NCBI RefSeq assembly: GCF_052115445.1
Contig: NZ_JBFRGR010000003.1
Location: forward strand, 62,001 to 126,000
From: Paenibacillus_E sp052115445
GTDB lineage: Bacteria; Bacillota; Bacilli; Paenibacillales; NBRC-103111
Length of the DNA stretch: 64,000 bases
Reading direction: 5' to 3'
A model generated the notes under the pieces. It did no database searches. It was not told the origin of the DNA and worked only from the letters and a program-made list of their open reading frames with translations. Position 1 is the first letter of the stretch, and every line of letters begins with the position of its first letter. Positions 1 to 7,353 of the stretch are shown here, one piece after another. The translations under genes and the position numbers were made by a program.

Positions 1-1308
1 TTTCGCCTCAAGTTTGGGGACGTATAGGGATAAATAAGGTTGACCAAAGCTCCTAAGACTACACCAATAGGAAATTAAGATGAAGCCCAAAACGACAACA
101 CCAAGCAATCCAAAGAAAATTGAAGCTATCACAAAGATATATTTAACGAAACGAACCGAGTAGCCGAAACCGTTATTCGGAATTACGAAATTAGAAATCG
201 CGACAACGGAGGTTACAATAATCATAATGCTGCTGACTAATCCTGCTTGTTGGATGGCTTGACCTAGGATGAGACCTCCAACTGTTGTTGCGGTCGATCC
301 CACATAGCGCGGCAGCCTGAGACTAGCCTCGATCAAGGCCTCGATCATGAATAACATGATGAAGACTTCGACAAAGGACGGATAGGGGACGACGACACGG
401 CTTCCTGCGATCGAAAGCGTCAATTGGACGCGGAGAACTTCAGGATTATAAGAGACAATCGCAATATAAAGAGCAGGTAGTGTAATGGTTAAAAACATAG
501 CGAAATAGCGGAGCAGGACGAGGCACTTGCTCATCCAATAGGATTCATAGTCATCATCCATGGCATGCAGGAAGTCAAAGAGCCGCACTGGAAGAACGAG
601 CCCGAAGCGACTTCCATCCTGAAGGAGAGCAATTTTCCCTCTTTCGAGCATGGCTGCGATACGGTCAGGTCTCTCTGTTTGGAGGATGATAGGGAAAAAT
701 CGATGTCTCCGTCCCGAGAGCGACTGCAAGAGCTGGCCGGAAGCTTGGAGAATTTTTATATGAATGGTGGACATCCGCTCGTTTAATAGTTTAAGTACCT
801 CTTCATTGACAAGATCCTTGTCATAAAGAACGCTGACTCGCGTTTTCGAAATTTGTCCAATCGTATGCGTTTCCACGCAAAGGGAGGGCGCATTATAACG
901 CATCCGAACGAGGCTAATATTTAAATCCAAATCTTCGTTAAGCGCACTCTGAGGCCCCTGAATGGCAACTTCAACCTGAACGGTATCAGGTTTGTCTTGA
1001 AACTTCCGCTGCACGTCGAATCGGTAGACCTGCTCTTCAATTTGAAAGAGGACTGTACCTTTGAGCAGCAAAGACGTCCAATGCTCAGAGTGATCCGCTC
1101 TGCCGAAGGCAGGGTTCGAATGAAGCATACGATCGAACTCTTCTGGATTAAAGCAGTAAGAGTAAGGAACGGTCAATCCATTTTTGATTAGAGCGAGGTC
1201 ACAAAGAGAAGGGAAGTAAATCACTTCCATTTGCATATAGCCATTGTCTAGGGTGTCATAGAATAGGTCAGCTGGATTATTCAATTCAGCACGGATGCGT
1301 TCGATCAT
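1..1308 (-). CDS. GerA-family spore germination protein (A subunit), 3' end outside window
   Basis: The reverse strand is open from the ATG at 1306-1308 to the window edge (436 codons without a stop). GerA-family A subunits are inner-membrane spore germinant receptor components of about 480-530 residues, so roughly the last 50-90 residues are missing. Visible here are a soluble N-terminal region of about 240 residues, including a DFLHAMDDDYESYW stretch, then hydrophobic segments (LLRYFAMFLTITLPALYIAI, RLPRYVGSTATTVGGLILGQ, VRFVKYIFVIASIFFGLLG) typical of the family's membrane half. GFGYSVRFVKY and QPYLSLYVP match conserved GerA-like patterns. A weak G-rich ribosome site lies 8-13 bases upstream of the start. 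The B and C subunit genes would lie outside the window. The family is clear; the germinant cannot be told. Confidence 0.9.
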   Translation of the reverse strand, partial: MIERIRAELNNPADLFYDTLDNGYMQMEVIYFPSLCDLALIKNGLTVPYSYCFNPEEFDRMLHSNPAFGRADHSEHWTSLLLKGTVLFQIEEQVYRFDVQRKFQDKPDTVQVEVAIQGPQSALNEDLDLNISLVRMRYNAPSLCVETHTIGQISKTRVSVLYDKDLVNEEVLKLLNERMSTIHIKILQASGQLLQSLSGRRHRFFPIILQTERPDRIAAMLERGKIALLQDGSRFGLVLPVRLFDFLHAMDDDYESYWMSKCLVLLRYFAMFLTITLPALYIAIVSYNPEVLRVQLTLSIAGSRVVVPYPSFVEVFIMLFMIEALIEASLRLPRYVGSTATTVGGLILGQAIQQAGLVSSIMIIVTSVVAISNFVIPNNGFGYSVRFVKYIFVIASIFFGLLGVVVLGFILISYWCSLRSFGQPYLSLYVPKLEAK

Positions 1309-1525
1309 GCCAATCCCCCCAATTCCCTTACATTACCATGCGGCTTAGCGTGCCCTGAAAGGGAGGAGAATAATCAGGAATTGATCGGTAGGCAGAGCGA
1401 AACTTATACAAAAATCAAAACAGCTATATTTCAGGAACCGTAACAGCCCTCGGAAAACGATGGATGGATTCTAGGTAGGAGGAGCAGGATATAGAGATAA
1501 TGGAAATTATGGAGGAAGTCATTGT

Positions 1526-1753
1526 ATGACTATGGGGAGAAGTATTGCTGTAGGGCACGGTTTCGATTATAATGAATTGCGCGAAGTTGGGCTCGAGGCC
1601 CATCGGAGCTTAAAAAATAACGGATTTCGTCATCGACGGAGTAAATATGTATTGAAATTTCTTATCTATGGACCTACAGCTGAATGCTGCAGGTCTTTCT
1701 TAGTAGTTATTCGCTTATTCGACAAGACTTCTTCGACACACTTCTTGTCGTAG
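1526..1753 (+). pseudogene. Relic of a UDP-glucose dehydrogenase-like gene
   Basis: A 75-codon open frame starts at an ATG with a good ribosome site (GGAGGAAG). Residues around FDYNELREVGLEAHRS match GIDYNELREVWLEDPRI in the intact dehydrogenase at 50987-51751. The matching DNA is about 1542-1605, where the run around gaattgcgYgaagttKgg is almost identical. Outside this block the frame shows no family features and soon enters a hairpin terminator. I read it as a degraded fragment, not a working gene. The upstream Rossmann fold and the downstream catalytic GGKCLPKD motif are both absent. It could still be translated as a short peptide, but there is no evidence for a function. Confidence 0.55.
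1671..1701 (+). terminator. Rho-independent terminator
   Basis: The ten-base arms gacctacagc and gctgcaggtc pair with one mismatch around a 5-base loop, followed by TTTCTT. It lies inside the 3' part of the relic frame at 1526-1753, which supports that frame not being an active gene. Confidence 0.6.
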
Positions 1754-1774
1754 TGCTTATAACTATCATATAAT
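1745..1774 (+). promoter_or_regulatory. Possible sigma-A promoter of mqo
   Basis: TTGTCG (1745-1750) and TATAAT (1769-1774) are 18 bases apart, about 130 bases upstream of the mqo start. The -10 is perfect and the -35 is weak. This is a motif match only. Confidence 0.4.
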
Positions 1775-1911
1775 AGTAATAATATTTTATCGATTGGCTT
1801 ATTAATTGATCCAGAAAAGGTGTGTGTCTAGGCCGTGACTTGGCTTGCTGTAACGCTAAGCAGGCGCGCCTATATCCTTTCTGCAAATTTCAGGGTATAA
1901 GGATGGTAAAA

Positions 1912-3417
1912 ATGAGTAACATACAAACGAAAACAGACGTCATCTTAATCGGTGCTGGCATCATGAGTGCGACTTTAGGGACACTTCTGAAGGAATTAGT
2001 GCCAGAATGGGAAATTAAAGTCTTTGAGAAGCTCGAAAATGCTGGAGAGGAAAGTTCTAACGAATGGAATAATGCAGGTACAGGTCATGCGGCACTGTGC
2101 GAACTTAACTACACTTCCGAAAAACCAGACGGATCTATAGATATCAGTAAAGCTATCCAAATTAATGAACAGTTCCAGCATTCCATGCAGTTCTGGTCTT
2201 ATCTTGTAAACAGTAAGCTAATCCGTGATCCGCAGGACTTTATCATGCCATTGCCTCATATGAGTATGGTTCTAGGGAAACAAAATGTATCGTTTTTGAA
2301 GAAACGCTATGAAGCGATGTCGAAGAACTCCCTATTCCAAGGGATGGAATTTTCCGATGACCCTAAAAAGCTAATGGAATGGATTCCGCTGATTATCAAA
2401 GATCGTCCATCGAATGAACCGATCGCGGCAACCAAAATTGACTCCGGTACGGACGTTAACTTTGGCGCTTTAACGCGTATACTATTCGATCACTTAAAGA
2501 AGAAGAACGTTGATATCAAATATAAACACAGCGTTGATAATTTGAGACGTACTAGCGATGGCTCATGGGAATTGAAAATACGCAATATTAATAGTGGCAG
2601 TGTTGAGCGCNAAACAGCTAAATTCGTCTTTATTGGCGGCGGCGGCGGAAGCCTGCATCTGCTGCAAAAATCCGGTATTCCAGAAGGTAGAAATATCGGA
2701 GGATTCCCGGTAAGCGGCATTTTTATGGTATGTAATAATCCAGCAGTTGTCGCGGAGCATCATGCCAAAGTATACGGCAAAGCGAAGCTTGGCGCACCGC
2801 CAATGTCAGTTCCGCATCTGGATACACGATTTATCGATAATAAAAAATCGTTGTTATTTGGACCATTTGCCGGGTTCTCGCCTAAGTTCCTGAAAACCGG
2901 TTCCATGTTCGATTTGGTAACTTCCGTTAAACCGAATAATCTCGTGACGATGTTGTCAGCTGGCGCTAAGAACATGTCATTGACGAAATACNTCATCGAG
3001 CAAGTGATGCTGTCGAAAGAAAAGCGGATGGAAGAACTGCGGGAGTTTATCCCAAGTGCCAAAACCGAGGATTGGGAGTTAGTTGTAGCGGGTCAACGTG
3101 TACAAGTTATTAAAGACACGGCTGCTGGTAAAGGAACGCTGCAGTTTNGTACGGAAGTAATTAGTTCGGCTGACGGCTCATTAGCGGCTTTGCTCGGTGC
3201 TTCTCCAGGAGCTTCTACCGCGGTATCGGTCATGCTTGAGCTTGTATCGAAATGTTTCCCAGAACATATCAAGGAATGGGAACCGAAAATTAAAGAAATG
3301 ATTCCGAGTTACGGTGTGTCGCTTCTGAAACATCCAGAGCTTATTGATGAAATCCATTCGTCAACTTCTCGGATTCTCGGTCTAAGTGGAAAGAAATCGT
3401 TAGAGGTATCACGTTAA
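1912..3417 (+). CDS. mqo: Malate:quinone oxidoreductase
   Basis: This FAD-dependent peripheral membrane enzyme oxidises malate to oxaloacetate and passes the electrons to quinone, feeding the respiratory chain and the citric acid cycle. The N-terminus has the dinucleotide-binding motif ILIGAGIMSATLG. Family patterns NEWNNAGTGHAALCELNYT, IGGGGGSLHLLQ and LFGPFAGFSPKFLK are visible. From ATG 1912 the protein is 501 aa, the usual Mqo length. A longer frame begins at 1822, but its first 30 residues do not look like Mqo, and ribosome-site-like bases (AAGGATGG) precede 1912. ATG 1903 is an alternative. Three uncalled bases (2611, 2992, 3148) fall in the gene without breaking the frame. It appears monocistronic, with a terminator just downstream. 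Confidence 0.95.
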   Translation: MSNIQTKTDVILIGAGIMSATLGTLLKELVPEWEIKVFEKLENAGEESSNEWNNAGTGHAALCELNYTSEKPDGSIDISKAIQINEQFQHSMQFWSYLVNSKLIRDPQDFIMPLPHMSMVLGKQNVSFLKKRYEAMSKNSLFQGMEFSDDPKKLMEWIPLIIKDRPSNEPIAATKIDSGTDVNFGALTRILFDHLKKKNVDIKYKHSVDNLRRTSDGSWELKIRNINSGSVERXTAKFVFIGGGGGSLHLLQKSGIPEGRNIGGFPVSGIFMVCNNPAVVAEHHAKVYGKAKLGAPPMSVPHLDTRFIDNKKSLLFGPFAGFSPKFLKTGSMFDLVTSVKPNNLVTMLSAGAKNMSLTKYXIEQVMLSKEKRMEELREFIPSAKTEDWELVVAGQRVQVIKDTAAGKGTLQFXTEVISSADGSLAALLGASPGASTAVSVMLELVSKCFPEHIKEWEPKIKEMIPSYGVSLLKHPELIDEIHSSTSRILGLSGKKSLEVSR

Positions 3418-3425
3418 TAAATAGT

Positions 3426-3460
3426 GGGGAGTTTGGCTTCGCGGCGGAACTCCTCTTTTT
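3426..3460 (+). terminator. Terminator of mqo
   Basis: GGAGTT and AACTCC pair around a GC-rich loop. The second arm is followed by TCTTTTT, immediately after the mqo stop codon. Confidence 0.75.
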
Positions 3461-3470
3461 GTTGTATATA

Positions 3471-3511
3471 GCTCTATCCACCGGCCCAACCGCCCATCGG
3501 ATAGGGCTTTT
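3471..3511 (+). terminator. Second hairpin terminator downstream of mqo
   Basis: gctctatcc (3471-3479) pairs with ggatagggc (3499-3507) using one G-U pair, followed by TTTT. It lies 10 bases beyond the first terminator, so mqo has tandem terminators. Confidence 0.6.
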
Positions 3512-3540
3512 CCTCGTCTATTCCTCGTCCCCTCGTCACC

Positions 3541-3769
3541 GTGTATAACAATGACTATACGGTGTTCGATGATGACTATAATACGGCGGAAACCCTTGGT
3601 ATGACGGGCTTTACACGCTCCTATGAAACACGTGCAGGAATGACTATGGACGGCAATAGCGCGTGTTCCCTATGATGCAGAGGTAGCAATTGACGTGTTC
3701 GAACATGAACATCACCACTTCAGTCTGATAGGAAAGGAAGTGCAGTTATGCACACGGAATCAGCCGTAG
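3541..3769 (+). pseudogene. Unidentified frameshifted coding relic
   Basis: Two adjacent frames look coding but are out of register. Frame one, from 3541 to a stop at 3673-3675, reads VYNNDYTVFDDDY and then TLGMTGFTRSYETRAGMTM. Frame two, from about 3662, reads RVPYDAEVAIDVFEHEHHHF and ends at 3769, inside the next gene. The amino acid composition is protein-like and the two parts would join smoothly with one frameshift near 3660. No start codon or ribosome site precedes frame one. I do not recognise the family. The likeliest reading is the 3' remnant of a gene lost when the ABC cassette arrived. It may carry the cassette's promoter, but I see no clear one. Confidence 0.35.
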
Positions 3770-4725
3770 CCGCGACCAAGGCGTCCGCGACATCCGCGAC
3801 ATCCGCAAGAGGGATACATCGGAAGCAACATATGAAACGCATGCTGCGTAACCGATGGCTGTATCTGATGCTGCTCCCTGGCATCTTGTATTTTCTCATT
3901 TTTAAGTACGTACCTATGTACGGCGTTCTCATCGCTTTCAAGAATTACCAGCCGTTCCTCGGCTTCTGGGATAGCCAATGGGTAGGGATGAAGCACTTCG
4001 ATCGGTTCTTCGGAGACCCGCTATTCTGGCGGCTGCTCAGCAACACATTCATATTAGCCATCTATAATATTGTGTTCTTTTTTCCATTACCCATTATTAT
4101 CGCGTTAATGCTGAATGAACTTCGTGTTGAGTTTTTTAAAAGGACGATTCAAACCGTGGTGTACATCCCACATTTCATGTCATGGGTCGTTATTGTATCC
4201 ATTGTCTACTTATTCTTTACTACCGAAGGTGGACTGGTGAACGAGGGAATTAAGTCGCTTGGCGGTGAAAAGATTAACTTCTTGCTCAGCGCGGACTGGT
4301 TCCGAACCTTCATCACAGCAGAGGTAATCTGGAAGGAAACAGGCTGGGGGACGATCATTTTCCTAGCGGCGTTGTCGGGTGTGGACCCACAGCAATATGA
4401 AGCTGCTCGCATCGATGGTGCGAACCGCATGCAACAAATGATGCATGTAACGTTTCCCGCTATTCGCTCCACGATTGTGATTCTGCTGATCCTGCGGCTT
4501 GGACATTTTCTTGACACCGGTTTTGAGCAAATTTGGCTCATGCTGAATGCGATGAATCGCGAGGTTGGCGAGGTGTTCGATACGTATGTGTATTCGACAG
4601 GGATTTCGGAAGGACAGTATAGCTATAGCACGGCTGTCGGCTTGTTCAAATCAATTGTTGGGCTCGTGCTCGTGGCAGCTTCGAACTTTATCGCCAAGCG
4701 AATGGGCGAGGAAGGTGTTGTGTAA
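3748..4725 (+). CDS. Sugar ABC transporter permease, LplB type (cassette A)
   Basis: First inner-membrane permease of an LplABC/YtcP-type importer, a family taking up complex oligosaccharides. After a 30-residue Ala/Ser/Thr-rich N-terminus come six hydrophobic segments, starting with WLYLMLLPGILYFLIFKYVP. The EAA loop that docks the ATPase is visible as YEAARIDGANRMQQMMHVTF. Length 325 aa is normal. ATG 3748 has an AAAGGAAG site 7 bases upstream. The second permease follows after 23 bases and the binding protein after that. No ATPase gene is in the cassette; such systems usually borrow a shared MsmX-type ATPase encoded elsewhere. Neighbouring xylanases suggest xylo-oligosaccharides as substrate (inference). 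It is closely similar to the permease at 52056-53015. Confidence 0.9.
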   Translation: MHTESAVAATKASATSATSARGIHRKQHMKRMLRNRWLYLMLLPGILYFLIFKYVPMYGVLIAFKNYQPFLGFWDSQWVGMKHFDRFFGDPLFWRLLSNTFILAIYNIVFFFPLPIIIALMLNELRVEFFKRTIQTVVYIPHFMSWVVIVSIVYLFFTTEGGLVNEGIKSLGGEKINFLLSADWFRTFITAEVIWKETGWGTIIFLAALSGVDPQQYEAARIDGANRMQQMMHVTFPAIRSTIVILLILRLGHFLDTGFEQIWLMLNAMNREVGEVFDTYVYSTGISEGQYSYSTAVGLFKSIVGLVLVAASNFIAKRMGEEGVV

Positions 4726-4748
4726 AACAATGGAACGGAGGTTATCCC

Positions 4749-5633
4749 ATGGTTAAAGATCGTTCGGTTGGCAGCAGACTGTTTGATACGGTCAATATCA
4801 CCTTGTTAACTGTGTTTGCATTAGTGACATTGATCCCTTTTATTTATATCGTTGCGGGCTCGTTTGCGACCCAAAAGGAATTACTGCAAAGAGGCTTCAT
4901 CCTGTTCCCGACGGAATTTTCGATGAGTGCCTATGAATACATCTTCTCTACTGGTACGTTGATGCGCAGCATGGGCGTTACGATTTTCATTACGATTGCA
5001 GGTACGTTGATCAATATTATGATGACGTGTTTGATGGCCTACCCGCTAGCGCGGAAAGATTTGGATTACCGCAAACCGATTCAGATCGCTGTGATTTTCA
5101 CCATGTTATTTAGCGGCGGTATGATCCCAACGTTTCTGGTAATTAAGCAGCTGGGCATGATTGATACGTATTGGTCTTTGTTGATTCCCGGTGCGATTAG
5201 CGCGTTCAATCTCATTATTATGCGGAATTTCTTTCAGCAGCTGCCCGACGGCTTGGAGGAATCGGCCAAGATCGATGGCTGCTCGGATCCGGGAATTTTG
5301 TTCCGCATCGTCATTCCGCTTTCCCTGCCGGCCATTGCCACTTTCTCACTGTTCTACGCGGTGGGCCATTGGAACACTTTTTTCAGCGCCGTGCTCTATA
5401 TCAATGATTCCACCAAATGGCCGATTCAGGTGCTGCTCAGACAGATTGTCATCATGTCAGATGGCGGTGGGCTAGGCGATTCGACTTCACTCGCAGCTGA
5501 TTTCGTACAACCGCCTGAACAAAGTGTGAAGATGGCTGTTATCGTGATTTCCACATTGCCGATCCTGATTGTGTATCCGTTTTTGCAAAAGCATTTCGCT
5601 AAAGGCGTACTGCTGGGTTCCGTTAAAGGGTAA
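4749..5633 (+). CDS. Sugar ABC transporter permease, LplC/YtcP type (cassette A)
   Basis: Second permease of cassette A, 294 aa. It begins with a hydrophobic segment (NITLLTVFALVTLIPFIYIV) and the family pattern GSFATQKE. The ATPase-docking loop is recognisable as LEESAKIDGCSDPGILFRIV. The C-terminus YPFLQKHFAKGVLLGSVKG is the usual ending of this subfamily and recurs nearly unchanged in cassettes B and C. ATG 4749 has a GGAGG site 7 bases upstream. It sits between the first permease and the binding protein, all on one strand with short gaps, so the three genes should be co-transcribed. Confidence 0.9.
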   Translation: MVKDRSVGSRLFDTVNITLLTVFALVTLIPFIYIVAGSFATQKELLQRGFILFPTEFSMSAYEYIFSTGTLMRSMGVTIFITIAGTLINIMMTCLMAYPLARKDLDYRKPIQIAVIFTMLFSGGMIPTFLVIKQLGMIDTYWSLLIPGAISAFNLIIMRNFFQQLPDGLEESAKIDGCSDPGILFRIVIPLSLPAIATFSLFYAVGHWNTFFSAVLYINDSTKWPIQVLLRQIVIMSDGGGLGDSTSLAADFVQPPEQSVKMAVIVISTLPILIVYPFLQKHFAKGVLLGSVKG

Positions 5634-5688
5634 ACTGTTTCCACAGTTTCTCGATAGATGTATCATATAAAAAGGGAGGACGTTTATC

Positions 5689-7236
5689 ATGAAAAAAAGG
5701 TTACATCCGCAAATGAGCAAGTCCATCGCATTAGCTTCTCTTCTAACACTGACTGCTGGGGTTGCTGCAGGTTGTGGCGGAGGAAGCAAGGAAGCGGCAA
5801 GCGCCGATGCAAGCCCGAAGCCGTCCGCTGCAACAACGGAAGCCGCGAAGCCGGCAGCTCCTTATAAAATGTCGATCATGATGCCAAGCTTCAATCCGGA
5901 GCCAATGGCAACTGACGGCGAGATTTTCAAGAAAATTCAAAGCGTGACGAACACGGAACTGAAATTGAATTGGGTGCCATCTGCGACCTATTCGGATAAA
6001 TTGAGCGCAACGGTTGCCTCAGGTGAGTTGCCGAGTGTCATTACTGTTTTGAATCAAAAGGTACCTTTCATTGTGAATTCCGTTCGCTCAGGCATGTTCT
6101 GGGAGCTCGGACCTTACTTGAAGGATTACAAAAACTTGAGCCGAATGAACCCCATTGCCTTGAACGCGATTTCTATCGACGGGAAAGTGTACGGGATTTA
6201 TCGGGAGCGTGATTTGGCGAGAGACGGGATTACCCTGCGTAAGGATTGGTTAGACAATTTGGGCTTACAGGTACCGAAGACGATTGATGAGTTCTACAAT
6301 GTGCTGAAAGCTTTTACGAATAATGATCCAGATAAAAATGGTAAAAATGATACGGTCGGACTCGTTGAGCAGCAAACTCCTGCGGGTTGGAGAGACATGT
6401 TGGCTTGGCATGGTGGACCAGCAGACTGGGAATTAAAAGATGGTAAGATGAGCCCCGCGCACCTGTCACCGGCGTATTTGGAAACGATGAAGTTCTACAA
6501 AAAGCTGTACGATGAGAAGCTGATCAATCTCGATTTCGCAGTCGTCAAAGACGGTCGTCAAGTGATGAACAAAGGAACAGCAGGAGCTTGGGTTGCTAAC
6601 TTGAATGATGCGAACGGCATTGAAGAGCAAGCGAAGAAGGTAGATCCGAAAGCTAAAGTCGCCATCATTGGTGCATTGGAAGGGCCGAAGGGACTTCGCA
6701 GTATTGCTGGAACAGGATCCTATGGGATTTTCATGATCCCTAAGACATCTGTAAAAACAGAAACTGAACTGAAAGCGATTTTGAACTATTTTGATAAATT
6801 ATCCGATAAAGACATGCAGAATATGCTCTATAACGGTATTGAAGGCCGTCAATACACGGTTGAAAATGGTGAATACAAGAAAACAGCAGATCCTAAATTA
6901 CTCGTCGAATACGGGATGGGCGATTCTTCTCAGCTTGCGGTATTGAGAGATCAAGTGACAACGTTCGGTCCTGAGCTTGTGCATCAACGGGACAATGTTT
7001 GGAAGGAAAATGCGAAAATCGCCATTGAGAATCCAGTAAACGCTTTTATTTCGGACACGGCTAGCGAAAAAGGCAAGGAACTGGATAAATTGATAGAGGA
7101 CGCGAGAACGAAATTTATTATGGGTGCGCTGGATGAGAACGGCTGGAACAAAGTCGTGGAACAATGGAAGCAAAATGGCGGCAGCAAGGTAATCGAAGAG
7201 TACACAGCCGAATATAACAAATCAGCCAAGAAGTAA
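5689..7236 (+). CDS. Sugar ABC transporter solute-binding lipoprotein, LplA type (cassette A)
   Basis: Extracellular sugar-binding lipoprotein of 515 aa. The signal peptide ends in the lipobox VAAGC, so the mature protein starts at a lipid-modified Cys near residue 29. An Ala/Pro/Ser-rich tether follows, then the family-1 binding-protein fold with patterns such as LRKDWLDNLGL and DPDKNGKNDTVGL, as in LplA/YtcQ. The ending VIEEYTAEYNKSAKK matches the cassette C paralogue. The ribosome site GGGAGG precedes ATG 5689. It is the last gene of cassette A. Higher output of the binding protein than of the permeases would be typical, but no processing signal is obvious here. Confidence 0.92.
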   Translation: MKKRLHPQMSKSIALASLLTLTAGVAAGCGGGSKEAASADASPKPSAATTEAAKPAAPYKMSIMMPSFNPEPMATDGEIFKKIQSVTNTELKLNWVPSATYSDKLSATVASGELPSVITVLNQKVPFIVNSVRSGMFWELGPYLKDYKNLSRMNPIALNAISIDGKVYGIYRERDLARDGITLRKDWLDNLGLQVPKTIDEFYNVLKAFTNNDPDKNGKNDTVGLVEQQTPAGWRDMLAWHGGPADWELKDGKMSPAHLSPAYLETMKFYKKLYDEKLINLDFAVVKDGRQVMNKGTAGAWVANLNDANGIEEQAKKVDPKAKVAIIGALEGPKGLRSIAGTGSYGIFMIPKTSVKTETELKAILNYFDKLSDKDMQNMLYNGIEGRQYTVENGEYKKTADPKLLVEYGMGDSSQLAVLRDQVTTFGPELVHQRDNVWKENAKIAIENPVNAFISDTASEKGKELDKLIEDARTKFIMGALDENGWNKVVEQWKQNGGSKVIEEYTAEYNKSAKK

Positions 7237-7293
7237 ACCGTCTTGTGCCCCGCTGTCAGGGTCTATGTTTTTCCCCATGACACAGATCCTATT

Positions 7294-7302
7294 TGTTATA
7301 CT
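7294..7302 (+). promoter_or_regulatory. Possible extended -10 promoter of the AraC-type regulator
   Basis: TGTTATACT (TG-N-TATACT) lies about 50 bases upstream of the start at 7354. No good -35 is seen 17 bases upstream. Weak motif evidence only. Confidence 0.3.
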
Positions 7303-7353
7303 AGACGAACGGACAGTAACCAAGACAAGCCTGCTGAAGGAGACAACCGGGGC

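Noticed and set aside
565..1191. Plus-strand reading frames inside the first 1.2 kb
   Set aside because: They are opposite the clearly conserved GerA-family frame on the minus strand and have no family features.
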